A stretch of DNA of 64,000 nucleotides from Eudromia elegans (GCA_003342815.1 PTEX01000032.1:371882-435881); one strand, 5' to 3'. Positions 1 through 15,545 are shown, numbered from the stretch's first letter. Translations and numbers: made by a program. Notes: generated by a model not told the origin, from the letters alone.

Positions 1-3771
<3,771 letters not shown>

Positions 3772-4590
3772 TTCTTTTGAACTACACAGCATGGATTCTA
3801 GCAAGCAGCAGCTGACCTGTTCCAGTCATGATTTGAAAACAGCTGCAAGTGCTGCAGTGCCTTTCACCCAAGGGGGCCAAGCCTCAGGAATGGATTACTT
3901 GAACCAAAAAATACAGTTGTCTCTATCCAATATTCTTGGATGGTTTGTTCATCATCTGCAGGGAATCCCTTAAAGTGAAAGGCTATAAGGCTCAGGAACA
4001 GGGAGGGAAGGTTTAAGGTGGGAATGCTGTGCGTTTACTTTGAATTGGATATTCAGAAGCATGCGGTGGGAGGGTTTGATTACCTGCTGCTGATACTCAT
4101 AAGTGCTGTTTTCCTTTTACTTTGACTAATGAGAACAGACTGGCTGTCATGAACAAACAGTAAAATGTAAGGAATTCCTGTGTAGGATCTAAGACTGTCC
4201 ACTTATGTGTTTTTTCATAAGTCCTTTAAACTTTTTTTTTCCTCTCTCAAAACAGCTGAGTTTATGGTTCAGACTACACTTGTAAATAGAAATGAGTTTG
4301 TAATTTAATACAGACTGGCTTCAGTTACTTTAAAGCAAGCGGACTGCCGTTGGGGTATAAAATGACAGTAAGAGTAGCAGAGTCTGATCTAGAATCTACC
4401 ACAGCCCAAGGTGAAGAGCTAAGTTGCTTGCTTCTTTTTCTACTATGTTATACATAGGTATCGGAGCGGTGGGCTGCAGTGATTGGAACCCCTGGATGTG
4501 CGCAGGTGGTAATAAGGATATATCAATTTATTTTGTTATTGTTATTTTGTCTATGAAAATGCTCTAGATTAAAACCTGGGTTTAATTCTT
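3772..4590 (+). other. NKAP: NKAP 3'UTR with candidate poly(A) signal
   Basis: Non-coding sequence after the NKAP stop. The best poly(A) signal I see is ATTAAA at 4568-4573, followed by a GT-rich stretch (TTCTTGTACGTTCATTTGG). This gives a 3'UTR of about 0.8 kb. The end is inferred from the motif only. Confidence 0.6.
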
Positions 4591-4599
4591 GTACGTTCA

Positions 4600-5100
4600 T
4601 TTGGTCTGTTTCAGTAGTATTAAGTGGCTTCTTTTAAACTATGCGCTGGGAGGCCTACTCCAGTTAATGCCCATGTGACTGTTACCTTTGAGTCAACTAC
4701 ATGGTTTTGAAAAGTAGCCCCCTTTCACTTATCTCTCTCTCTCTGTGTCTCTCTTGGTTTTTTACTCCAAACACAAATCTTGGTGTTGTAATTTTAGCAA
4801 GAGAAACACCCTGTATGTTTGTATTTAAAAACCCTATGATGTTTGCCCTGGAAATGTATAAACCTGGCTCTGACAAACAGCAAATCCAGCCCAGCTGCCT
4901 CATTGTGTTCTGTGTTCACACTGCATAGAATCTGGTGCTGCCCTCTCTCACCCAGGCGTACTTGAAAGGGACTGCCATGTAAAGCAGCTGCAGGTGATTT
5001 TTGTTAGTTGATTTTTGTTATTTTTTTCACAGATTGAATGCTTGTTAGGTATCCGTGCAGGTAGGGAAAAAAAAATTAGGAAGCAGGAGCCTTTTTATTA
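4600..5100. other. Intergenic, NKAP to AKAP14 (tail-to-tail)
   Basis: AT-rich sequence between two converging 3' ends. It has a (CT)n-like stretch near 4732-4752. A TTTATT at about 5107-5112 reads as AATAAA on the minus strand, some 85 bases past the AKAP14 stop, and is the likely AKAP14 poly(A) signal. No coding exon seen. Confidence 0.6.
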
Positions 5101-5194
5101 TTACTATTTATTTTTATTATGTGTATTTGATTATTTGATTCTCCACAAAATCCTGACAAACATCATATTGGTGATGGTGAGCTGGAGCTGTTCA

Positions 5195-7055
5195 TTATAA
5201 AGTAAGTCTCTCCATGAGGATGATCTTATTTTCAATGATGTCTTTAAGCCATTTTTCTCTAAATCGACACTCTCCTGGCCTGGAGGCAGGAGTAATAATA
5301 ATAGGGTAAATGGTAAGAACAATATTGAGTTAACGTTTGGACAGCTTTTTTCACAAGATAGGTGTATCTGCTGGAAACGTGCCTCCTAGACCTACATAAG
5401 CCCCTTGTATTTTCATTGTATAGAAGGAAGGTGCTCATGGAGTGGCTATTGATGCTACGGTTAGAGCAGAGCTGATAAGATCAGATTTTGTTTTGCAAGA
5501 TTTTGATAATTACTTCTGCTCATAAAGGTTCTAGTCACATCAAGTTCCCTGTTTGTTTTGGCATTGGGAAGCTCACGAGAACTCCTGAGCCAGTGATGGG
5601 ATAGTATTAATGTGTACCTGTGTATCAGCCTGCTCGTTTCCAGAACGAAGAACACCTCCACGGGCAAAGTCTGCAAGAGAAGAGGGACAGGCACCGCTCA
5701 CAGGCCAAGCTACTGGACATCAGAAAGCAGACATTCTAATTCCGTGACAGCTACTAGCTGCTCCTCAGGAAACTTGTGCAGCACTTCTGTTGCAGGTTAG
5801 AATAGTTTTGTTTTAAAGCGTCTGTGAGTATTCTGATGTCAAGGGAATGCTACGACCTTAACAGTTGGTGATTGGATTTGATTTATGATTAGTGGCAGCG
5901 GTCTGTGAGCTGCTGCTCAGGGATCCAGAGCCGGTGAGTTACAAAAATACCTAGGGTACAGTATGACCAAATGTAAGTTCTGGAGGAAAAAAAAAAAAAA
6001 AATTGTTCAGTGGCAAAATATTGTTGCACAGAGGAATACTGGAACATCCAATATCTAGATGCCTGGATTATATGACTAAGCAAATTATTTCAGTGGCAAG
6101 TGCAATAGAAACTTATGCAGAGAGTAAAAAGGAGGGAACATCTGTAGTGTGTTTTGTGCATTAAGATTTCAAAGGCTTTTCTGGAGCATAATGCTAGGTA
6201 TGCTTGGTAATAGAGGCAAGAATTTGAAATAGTGTCTTCAGGATAAAATTGGTTCCTTTGGGTGTAATTAGGAACTTTCTAATTGAGTGTTTGCTGTTAT
6301 GGGCTACAGTTGTTCAAATTATTGCTCTCTGTCATTCAGAGTGAGTGAAACCAGAGTTGTGTTGCTGTGCCTTGAAGGATCACTGTGTGCTGTTTCTGGA
6401 TACTTACAGCTGGCTTGATTTTGGAGATCTCTATGATGAAGTAGACGCTTGCTGTGGCTCGTGGGATGGGTTTTCTGCGTGTGGGGGTGCTCCAGCAGAC
6501 TCTGTAATGGTACCTCGTGTTATACTTCATATCCTCTTCTCGGAGAAATTGTGTCCAGTGAAGCCAACTTTCATGAAACTCCCATGTCTGCTGAGCACAC
6601 ATCACACTGTAAGGTTCCCTTTCTAGCAGAGAACACTGAAGGCAGATGCTAAAAACAATGTGAAGGGTGCTCATTTTTTTCGCTCTAATCAACAGTGAGA
6701 GGATGTGATCTAATTGAACTTTCCAAAAGGTTCCTATTTATAGCCCTTATGAAATTAATGAGTGGAGTGTCACTCACAGAAATATATTCTTCAATCTGCT
6801 CCTGTCCTCTCTGCACGGTGAAGTCCTTGCATGTGGTCCATTGGATATTTTTGATGACATATTCAGCTGCTGAAAACAGATAAAATGCTGAGGAAGCGTT
6901 CTGGGAAGCTCTGCTAAGATGCTGGACATTGCAGCTAAAGCAAGCTCACTTTCTTTCTCACTGTTTTGCAAATACTCCTTTGCACCGCTTATCACGTTTT
7001 CAATGAAGCTGCGGACCTGCTCCTTGAGGGCAGCATCTTCCTCTCCCTTGTCCAT
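5195..7055 (-). CDS. AKAP14: A-kinase anchoring protein 14 (AKAP28-like), 5 coding exons
   Basis: Small PKA-anchoring protein, known in mammals from the axoneme of motile cilia. Minus-strand exons: 7055-6950, 6869-6778 (or from 6866), 6635-6408, 5670-5618 and 5279-5195. They total 564 nt with consistent phases, giving 187 residues and a TAA stop (human about 197). Exon 1 carries an amphipathic helix (QVRSFIENVISGAKEYLQ) at the place of the mammalian RII-binding helix. Exon 2 has KNIQWTTCKDFTV, matching KNIKW...GEFTV of the family. Exon 3 holds the WEFHESW / YFIIEISKIKP block, and exons 4-5 encode LIHRPGECRFREKWLKDII, matching the conserved HRPG..RFRE.W motif. I chose the ATG at 7055; an acceptor-like TTCTAAAG just before 7064 suggests a further 5' non-coding exon. 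Divergence from human is high, so identity rests on the motifs plus position between NKAP and NDUFA1. Confidence 0.87.
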
Positions 7056-7065
7056 TGATGTCACC

Positions 7066-8280
7066 TTTAGAAACAGGAGTGCCCAAAGTGGCTCCGAGAG
7101 GGGGGCTCCTCAGCACTTGGAGAGGGACGTGTGGAGGTGGGAAGGAGCCTCTCGTGACGAGGGTGGCTGTCGTGATCCCGAGGCACTTTGTCAGGGTCTC
7201 CACCGTGCTGTAGTGTTTGTCCTTCCCTATCTGCTCCGCTGCCCTTCCTGCCGGGAGTGTTTGGGCTGGCGCTGCCCTGGCAACCCCAGTGCCTGGCAAG
7301 GGGGGAATGTCCACGTGATGGAGCACTGCCAGGCCGGGACTCTTGGCAGCTCCACTCCGCAGCCTGGGCCTGTGGGAGCTCCTCTTGCTCCCCGTCAGCA
7401 CTGTCAGCTTAGGGCTCTGCTCTAAAAATCAGATGCTAGACACTTCCCTAGATGCTAGAAAAGGCCCCTGAGAAGCAGGGGAACGTGGGTGGCTGCATTG
7501 AGGGCGCTGTGCTGCGGGCTGGAAAATAGCTCTGCAGCTAGGGAAACTTTGTGCTGCTGGGGATGGAGGTCCCTGGGGAGCTGCTCCTGGCACTCCTTTG
7601 CCCCATCCCAAAGGCAGGGGAGGCAGTTCCACACAGCTACTCTTGGGGACCTGCTCTGAGAAGTGACACAGCCCAAGGCAGAGTGTGAACCAGCAAGGGT
7701 CCCTCCAGGCATGTTCCTCTGTGCCATGCTGCTGTTCAGTGCCTTGATGACTCCTCCACCCTGGGGGCTGATGTTTCAGTGATTCCCAAGCTCTCATTAG
7801 TCCTTCAGAAAAACCCAACACCTTAACAAGCTTGTCACAGGTCGGTCAAATCCAAGCTGACCGTGTTTGAAAAGCACAGGCAGCTGGAGACTTCCAGATA
7901 CTCTCTCCTCTGACTGCCTGGCCACAGTGTCCCCAGAGACGTGGCAGAGCCACCCGTGTCTGCTCAAAGACACAAAATGTGTCTTCTGGCTCCTGACGAG
8001 CGATAGCCCAGTGGAAACACTCTGTCATAGTCCTGACCAGTGTAGGAATTCAGGTACAAATGTTTAGGCCTCTATTGCCGTTACTTGAGATGATGGAAAC
8101 CTGGAATAATTCTGCTTATTTTCTTTTTCTGCAGTAGTGCTACTTTTTCAATACATGTACAGGGAAATGGAGGAAGATACTAAGACCCAAGTATCACCCT
8201 CCAGCATGCACAAAACAAGGCAAGTAATCCCATATAAAGTTTATGAGCAAAATAAATACATCAGTAAAATACATGTATGT
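7066..8280. other. Region upstream of AKAP14 and downstream of NDUFA1
   Basis: About 1.2 kb of moderately GC-rich DNA. The AKAP14 promoter or 5'UTR exon should lie here, but I cannot place it. The open frames here lack recognisable protein motifs. At the distal end, TTTATT at 8282-8287 reads AATAAA on the minus strand, 54 bases past the NDUFA1 stop, and is its probable poly(A) signal. Confidence 0.5.
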
Positions 8281-8340
8281 CTTTATTAGAGAGATAAATC
8301 ATTTTGTGTAGGTGTAGGGGCTCCTCTGACACCGTTCTCC

Positions 8341-8922
8341 TTAGTCAATGTTCTCCAGCCCCTGAAAAACAAACAACACAATATGCACAATCCTCCCTGC
8401 CAGGGCCTCATGCTGCCCCGCTTCCAGCCCTGCGTCTCCCACCCCTGCAAGCCACAGGAGCTGCCCCCAGCTTCCATCCCCATGGAAGAGCCATGCGCAG
8501 CCAGAGCTCCAGCAGTGCCCAGGGGCAGCAGGAGCGCCACGATGCAGCGGGGAGCCCCGTGTCCCTGTCCCCAGCACCTGCCTTGGACACGTAGTACTTG
8601 TTGACACCTGAGATCCGCCTGTCCCGTTCCATGAGGGTCCACTGGTAGGGGTAGCGGGCGATCCTCTTCTCCTGTGCACACCGTGTGACCGACGCGGCAC
8701 CGGGACACGGGGGTACCGCGACAAGGGGAACGCCAGGACAGGGGGATCCCGGGGGGAAGACGGACCAGGGAAGGATAGATCCCGGGGCAAAGGGGGTGCG
8801 GGGCCCGGGGAGGCGCTGACCTTGCCGCCGTTGCACCAGCGGTGCATGTACATGGTGGAGAAGCCGGGGATGCTGAGGCAGATGCCCATGACGGCCATGC
8901 CGGGCAGGATCTCGTACCACAT
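8341..8922 (-). CDS. NDUFA1: NADH:ubiquinone oxidoreductase subunit A1 (MWFE), 3 exons
   Basis: Accessory subunit of mitochondrial complex I, in the inner membrane and needed for assembly. Minus-strand exons 8922-8821 (34 codons), 8671-8582 (30 codons) and 8361-8341 (6 codons plus TAA) give 70 residues, exactly the human length. The protein opens [13 protein letters not shown] (family MWFEILPG), with a single membrane segment at about residues 5-25. Then come HRW.NGGK, the matrix/intermembrane part [21 protein letters not shown], and the invariant end GLENID. The ATG sits in a strong Kozak context (GCCGCCATGT). Intron 2 must use a GC donor (AAG|GCAGGT) to keep the conserved C-terminus. The 5' end lies 250 bp from UPF3B in a shared divergent promoter. 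Confidence 0.97.
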   Translation of the reverse strand: MWYEILPGMAVMGICLSIPGFSTMYMHRWCNGGKVSASPGPAPPLPRDLSFPGPSSPRDPPVLAFPLSRYPRVPVPRRSHGVHRRRGSPATPTSGPSWNGTGGSQVSTSTTCPRQVLGTGTRGSPLHRGAPAAPGHCWSSGCAWLFHGDGSWGQLLWLAGVGDAGLEAGQHEALAGRIVHIVLFVFQGLENID

Positions 8923-9172
8923 GGCGGCGCCGCCCCGCTCCGCTGCCCGCCGCCGCTGCCGGTACGGGCCCCGGGACGCTCCCGGCCTGCCCCGCGCGCC
9001 TTCCCGGGGGACTGGGGCCGTGCCCCGGGGGCTGCCGGGAGCTGTAGTCCGCGGGGGCCGTGGCGCCCCGAGGGCTGCCGGGAGCTGTAGTCCGAGGGGC
9101 GATGCCGCCCGCGGTCTCGCGAGAAGCGGCGGCCAATGGTGGCGCGGGGGCGCGGCGCGCTGCCCCGCCGCG
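8923..9172. promoter_or_regulatory. Bidirectional CpG promoter NDUFA1/UPF3B with duplicated ZNF143-like sites
   Basis: The 250 bp between the two start codons are very GC/CpG-rich and TATA-less. A 22-bp unit with core GGGAGCTGTAGTCC occurs twice, at 9029-9050 and 9072-9093. Its complement (GGACTACAGCTCCC) resembles the ACTACAATTCCC motif of ZNF143/STAF (GFY) sites. The palindrome TCTCGCGAGA is at 9115-9124, an element typical of TATA-less divergent promoters and reported as a BANP site. A CCAAT box lies at 9133-9137. The NDUFA1 start region reads CCGCCATGTGG, close to a YY1 site. Motifs are seen; binding is inferred from family knowledge. Confidence 0.8.
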
Positions 9173-12100
9173 ATGAAGGAGGACAAGGAGAACAGCAGGC
9201 CTAAGGAGCGGCGCGGAGCTGCCGCCGCCAGCGGCACTGCGCCAGCTCCGCCGCTCGGATCCGCTGCCGCCACGGACGGCCGCGGGGGCGGCGAGGCCGA
9301 CCGCCTCGAGCGGCCCAAGGACAAGAAGGAGACGCTGAGCAAGGTGGGGCGGCCACGGGCCGCGCGCGGCCGTTGGGCGGGCGGGGGCGCGCGGGGCGGG
9401 GAGCGGCCGCGCTCACGGCCCGCTCCGCAGGTGGTGATCCGGCGGCTGCCGCCGAGCCTCACGAAGGAGCAGCTGGAGGAGCACCTGCAGCCGCTGCCCG
9501 AGCACGACTACTTCGAGTTCTTCGCCAACGACTCCAGGTAGGGCCCGCTCGCCGCGACGCTGCTCCCTTCCCCGCCGCTGCGCCCCCGGCCACCGCGGGC
9601 ACCGTCTGCAGCTCGGTGTTCTCTCCCCGCAGCCTCTACCCGCACATGTTTTCGAGAGCCTACATCAACTTCAAAAACCAGGAAGACATAGTCCTCTTCA
9701 GGGATCGCTTTGACGGCTATGTTTTTGTGGATCACAAGGGTAAGCAAGCAGTGCCTCAGGAGCCTGTGCTCAGGCGCTCCATGTCCCCATACACAAGGGA
9801 TTCCCTGGGTTTTAGAGGGGACAGGCATCAGCTGCCCAGGGTTTCCCCTCTGACCTTCGTATCTTAAACTAAGGCAATGATATGTATTGCTATTAGAACT
9901 GGTTTCATCCATGTTAATCTTTATCGTTGTACGTGGGGCTTCAGAAGAGCTTAACTGAGATAATCGACTTGTGGTATAATAACTACAGTTGCGCTTCTGA
10001 AGTTAGTACTTGAATAATGCCTCACCTCACCTGAGAGTCAAGTCTGAAAAGGGAAAGTGAGGATGTTTTTCCTCTCTAAACCAGGTGGAACTGAAGCTAA
10101 TGGCTCTTCTCTCCCCCTGAGCTACACATTAGTAGTGATGGCAGAGACTTTTTAGCCATGCTTAGACTTATTATGCATTAGAGATGAATGAGCTATTTGT
10201 TAGAAGCTTGTTTACTGCAGTCCAAGTTAATTAAAGAAAGCTTTTAGCCTATGAAATCTCCTGTCTCTAGGATGTTAGTTGATGAAACAGGTTTCAAAAT
10301 GCTAAAATATGAGTTATGGTATCTGAATAGCCTTTTCTTGTATTACATATTTCATATACGACTTATTTTCATATTTTAGTTATGCATAATGCGTGGTCTT
10401 TTATATCTTCTTCATCTAAAACTTGGTTTTGCCCTCACCTTTTAACAGGTCAGGAATATGCAGCCATAGTAGAGTTTGCACCTTTCCAAAAAGCTGCAAA
10501 AAAGAAGAGTAAGAAAAAGGATGCCAAAACAGGGACCATTGAAGACGGTATAACAGCTAGTTTGTTTGTTTGCATAAGAATGCATGCACAGAGCCTTTAC
10601 AGGCCATGACCAGCACAGCTTTTTGTTATGTCTGCAGTGTTTTTGCTGTGGTACTGCAGTGTTTCAGCAGAATCTGTACTTAATTATATACAAAGCTTAT
10701 TTGCAGTGCTTTCACAGATGCAGTCTAACCCAATCTGTCACATCTTATTGTCTAAGACAAACAAGATGCAGCATCTCACTTGAGTGTGTTGCTTATGCGT
10801 TGCCTTTTCATAACTTGAAAGCATATGCAAATTTCTGTCAACCTTACAGCACTGTACAGTTTGTTTGTTTTCTTAATACCGTAGCACATCTCTCTGACTT
10901 CTGCCTTTTTTTTTTTTTTTTTTCGTAGATCCAGAATACAAGAAGTTTCTGGAAAGTTACAGTGCGGATGATGAAAAATTAACCTCAACTCCTGAAACTC
11001 TGCTGGAGGAAATAGAGGCAAGAAACAAAGAGCTGATAGGTATGGAAATCTGTATGCAGTAGTTAGCTTTTTTTTTTTCTTTTTTTTCCTAGAATACAAA
11101 GAAAATTTTGTGTAGCATAATTTGAAGTTATATATGAATATATATATAAATATATATATATAGGTACATTGAAAATATCTGCCTCAAAGAGAGGAAAACT
11201 AGGAAAAGCATAACTCTGGCTGAATATCCCTTTACATATAGATGTACTGACTAGCATAATAGTGTCCTAAAGCAATTATGGCATCTTAATTGTTATCAGT
11301 GAGATAGGCTGGTTAATTTTGTAAAGCTCTTTCATTTTATGCGCGGTTTAGCTCTAGGTATTGCAGCAGTGAGTATGACAAAATGCTAACATTTGCTTTC
11401 GTGTATCATTTAGCCAAGAAGACTACTCCATTACTGAACTTCCTGAAAAATAAGCAGGTAAGACTCAAGAGTATTGTTGTTGCTTATAGGTACAATAGTG
11501 TGCTCGTATAGAGCTTGGGTAAGTATGCAGTAGCTTATATGTTGATATGTTTCTGCCTTTCTCTTTGAAGAAAAAAAAATGTGTACTCTTATTATTTACT
11601 ATTTTACATATTTTTCAAGGGCAGCAATTATTGTAGAAATGAAAATCTACTACTCTTAATGTCAGATTTAAGAGAAGCAGATGTTTTAGGTGGCAAAACA
11701 GATCTTATATGGTAAGCTAAGTGCTGCATAAAGGAATAGAGGAAACGTGCCTTCAGGCTATTCAGGTGCTTTTGAATGTCTGATTTTAGAGCTTTTGACC
11801 TAACCTCCTTGTTAAAATGTGTATTCACACTTATTAAAAGGGTAGAACAGTGGCCTGAGTTGTCTAGCATGTTGCTAGATGTGACTAGAAGGCACTGGCA
11901 AAACAGATTATGCGTTAATGCTTTCATTTTAATGCAATTGTGGCAGAGGTCCTTGTAGGTAATTCCTATTCTTGATCCTTCTTCTAGAACATAATCTCAT
12001 TTTATTTTTTAGCAACAGGATAATCACAGCAGAAGCAGATTTAATTAAAATTATAATGAGATGGGCTGGGGTGTACTTTTTTCCCCACTCTCATTGCTCT

Positions 12101-15100
12101 CATAAACCTTAACTTGTGCAGTCTAAATAAATAAGTAAAAGGAAAAAAAAAAAACCACTGAAATGATGCTGTAGTGTGTTCAGGTTCCCAACAATATGAG
12201 ATGACAGGACTTTTTAAACCAATAGTGTTGATTGAGATGGGTGGCTTTGTGTTGGAATATTACCTCACATCTTAGGATGTCCTGACAGGCTTAAAGGGAT
12301 GCTCTTCAGTGTGGGAATATACTATTTTTCTCTACTTTTATGCACACAGCGGCTGAGAGAAGAAAAGAGAGAGGAGAGGAGGAGGAGAGAGCTGGAAAGG
12401 AAAAGACAAAGAGAAGAAGAAAGAAGAAAATGGAAAGAGGAGGAGAGAAGGAAGAGAAAAGAAGCGGAAAAACTGAAGAAGGTAGACAGATGTCCAGAAA
12501 AAGAAAGGGACAGATCAAAAGAAGAGCCAAAGATTAAGGTCTAGAACAGTTCTTTATTATAAGCTGTTACACTCCCTTTTTCCTGTTATTTGTATATAAG
12601 TATTTCAAAAATGTGCTGAGTATTGGCTGAAGAATCACAAGAGTTTGGTGTTAGTAAATTGCACTTTTTTTGTAATATTCAGTGTTAGGCATTATAAAGG
12701 TTTGCATACTGTAGTGCTTCCTAGTATTATGTAAAGCTTTTGTCATATGACTTTTGTACATGCTGTGGAGAATAGAACTATGAATTTACTATGTAATGGA
12801 GACTATTTTTAAGCTTTCTAACATGGCCTGTTATAGGAGAAATATCCTAGTCTGTAGTGTGGATTATACTTACTCATACACTCCAGCTTTTAGAAATATT
12901 AATGTTTATTTCTTACTGGACCCTGGTTTCTTTGAGTTGATGCGATTTCGGTGTTGTGCCAGACAATATGTGTTAGAGTGAGCTTTTTAGTTGAGACTTT
13001 TGTTTTCTTTGTAGCTACTTAAGAAGCCTGAAAAAGATGAAAAAGACTTGGAGAAAAAAGAAAAATCCAAGAAACTGGAAAAAGAGACTCTAAGGGAGGA
13101 AAAAAATGCGAGTAGTGCATCTGCCAAACGATCTGATGGGGAGACAAAAGAAGAGAAGGCAAAAAAGTATTCTAGTACTTGCTATAAATATATATTTGTA
13201 TATATAACATGTTTCCCGAACATGCTGAGGCTCAAGCTGCTCTGCCATGACCATGTTTTGAAATTCCTTTCAAGTTATTTTTCTGATACAGTGCATGGGG
13301 AGTGTTGTCTGTGGCAGTGCACATCCTGTGATAACAAGAAGCTGTGTGTATTTTCTGATACTTCTTCACAAACGGATAAACCCTAGTATTTTTGCAGCTT
13401 GCTGTAGGAGCCTTGCAGTGGAAGCCCACCTGTAGGTGACCTACAGTGGGGCTGTGGGAACTACCCTTGCAATTGGAGAGTCATAACCATGGCAGGAGGA
13501 AAAAGATACACTGGTTACCAGTCACTTTAAGTCTTGTAAAAGGTCAAAGTGGGAAGTCTTAATTCTCAACAGCTCTATGATCTGCTCAAAGCTCAGCTCT
13601 ATCTCGTGCCAGAAATGAGGCAGAGAAATGTAGGTGCTTTCCGAAGCCACAGGAGACCCAGCCAAATTTGTGCATAGAAGGCTAAGAATTGCTAGCGCCC
13701 AGTGTCACCCTTGGTTGTCGTGCATGGCTCTGGTTAGGACAGCTGCCCGAAAGCTCCCTAGAATCCAGCAGTTGGTCATCCTCATATTGCAAATTTGCAC
13801 CAGTGTTACATTGATCTCCCAGCTCTGTTTGATGAATCTTTTGAGCTTAATTTTCAGTTTTGTTTTCATACAGGTCAGAAGATGAGTGTGTAAAGGACTA
13901 CAGGGACCGAGATAGAGATTTTGAAAGAGACAGAGAATATGAGAGAGCACAGAGGGAGAAACTGAGACGCCAAGAAGAGGAGCGTCGGAGGCAGAAAGAG
14001 CGCTTTGAGAAAGAAAAGGTTTTTAGAAGAAAAGAGGAAGAGGTGAAAAAGGAGAGAGACTTGCTCAGAGAAAAGGGAAAGAAAAGTGATCTCACAGACT
14101 TTACCAGCAACACAGACAGACCTGAGAAAGTAACCAAAGACGATAAAAAAGAGGATACAATTAAGAGGGATCGTATCAGAAACAAGGTGCTAGTTCTCTT
14201 TAATATGTTATCAGTAAGGACAGATTTGTGTTTTTAAAGATAAACACACTTTAAGGAAAGGACTGTGTGGCTTTTCTCTTAAAAGCTATCCCCTATTTGG
14301 TTGTCAAGTTTCCATTATTAGAGAGTTTGTTTGGTTTGACAACCAAACTTGAAAACCACTTATGTATGGTGTTTCACTATGGTATAGGATTTAAGTTGAG
14401 ATATTATCGAGAGTCATGGAAGTGTAAGCACTTTGGTGCCTTTTTATTTGTTGACTTACACCCATAGCCCGTACCTGTGAGTTGTCATAATCTTCAGTAG
14501 TATCTTGGTGCATCTGTACTGAAGCTCTGTGTGTTTGAAAGCACATCTGCAGGCAGGAGAATAACCGAGCAGATTCCTCCAAATCGGAGGCAAAAACCCT
14601 GCGTGCAGAGTAGGCGTGAAGGATCTGCTGTGTGGAACCTGATAATAGGGTCCTGAGTTTGGTCTTACACACTTTGCAAGTAATCCATTTTTGCTGCATT
14701 GGTGTACAAGTTTTTCATGTCACTTAGAAGATTATATTGGATACAAATGAAAAAGCTTTGAGGTGGGCCTCTATTCTGAGGGGGAGTGAACTGCATTGGT
14801 GTCTCAAAATAAAAACTCCCTGTGAATGGTTTCAGGCATGTGCAGGGTTCTCTGTACCTTGAACAGAGGCCTTGCCTTGCAACAGAGGTAAGCTTGGTAC
14901 TGTACTCATAGGCAACAAGCCAGGTGAAGTTTCATTGGTGCTAGGGTGGAATATTTTAACTCACAGCATTTTGAAAAGATTGAATTTGAGTGGTTTTTAG
15001 TATCTCTGATGCCACAATAACTGTGCTAGCATTGGGGCTATCAAAGAGTCTAAGTAGTTTTGATTTATTGCAGGATCGTCCAGCAATGCAGTTGTACCAG

Positions 15101-15220
15101 CCGGGAGCCCGAAGCCGAAGCAGATTGTGTCAGTATGAAGACAGTGCCGCAAAGCCCACAGATCAGGGAGCAGATAAGAAACCAGAGAGTGAGACGAGTA
15201 ATACGAAGGAAGAGGAGTGA
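9173..15220 (+). CDS. UPF3B: Regulator of nonsense transcripts 3B (UPF3B), 10 exons
   Basis: Nonsense-mediated decay factor that bridges UPF2 and the exon junction complex. Exons: 9173-9343, 9431-9537, 9633-9739, 10449-10547, 10929-11039, 11414-11457, 12350-12538, 13015-13166, 13874-14186 and 15074-15220. They total 1440 nt in frame, giving 479 residues (human 483). Residues about 58-148 are the RNP-type UPF2-binding domain ([47 protein letters not shown]). A basic linker and the [11 protein letters not shown] segment follow. Exons 7-9 encode a long Arg/Glu/Lys charged region. The last exon carries the exon-junction-binding motif [14 protein letters not shown]. The start codon opens MKEDKE within a CpG island; a short overlapping upstream ATG at 9136 is discussed as a finding. 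Identity is certain. Confidence 0.97.
11132..11162. repeat. AT-rich (TA)n stretch in UPF3B intron 5
   Basis: Alternating TATATA runs interrupted by a few A residues. Simple low-complexity sequence, not part of an exon. Confidence 0.85.
12350..12490 (+). repeat. UPF3B: Near-uninterrupted purine tract in UPF3B exon 7
   Basis: Most of exon 7 is GA-rich on the coding strand with very few pyrimidines over about 130 bases, encoding an Arg/Glu/Lys-rich helix. Such mirror-like polypurine tracts can form triplex DNA. The long opposite-strand open frame here only mirrors this composition. Confidence 0.8.
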
Positions 15221-15545
15221 TTAGCACGCATGCCTTAAGTGTTCTGACTGTCCGTGCAGCCAAAGAGCTTGTACTACGCAATCCAGAAGTGCCTTCGAAG
15301 CGAAGAAGGAACACAGGAGGAGAAGGGGGCATTGTGCTATTGGATGTTTCTGGCTAAAGAACCTCAGTTGTAGATTCGGAATTTGAAATGTGTTCTCATT
15401 GTATTTTCAGTTTTTTTGAATTTATTTTCCCAGCAACTAACTGCAACAGAGAAGAGATTTTTTTTTTTTTTTTTTTTTTTTTGCAAAGCAGAAAAGACTC
15501 TGTGGCCTTAAGTGTGATAATAAATGAATCGTGCAGTCAGGAGGA
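15221..15545 (+). other. UPF3B: UPF3B 3'UTR and poly(A) signal
   Basis: A short 3'UTR of about 0.3 kb follows the TGA. It contains a T run of about 23 bases ending near 15482 and an AATAAA at 15519-15524, 35 bases later. The next gene, RPL39, starts within about 0.6 kb on the same strand. Confidence 0.75.

Noticed and set aside
7000-7821. Open frames upstream of AKAP14 as an additional gene
   Set aside because: No conserved motif, mutually overlapping frames, and no gene expected here from the syntenic map.
8341-9462. 373-residue minus-strand open frame spanning NDUFA1 and the UPF3B start
   Set aside because: It reads through the NDUFA1 introns and promoter; only the MWYEILPG segment is genuine, and the real gene is the spliced 70-residue protein.
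12306-12530. Hydrophobic Leu/Ser/Phe-rich antisense frame over UPF3B exon 7
   Set aside because: It is the complement of a polypurine coding exon and mimics membrane segments only through composition.
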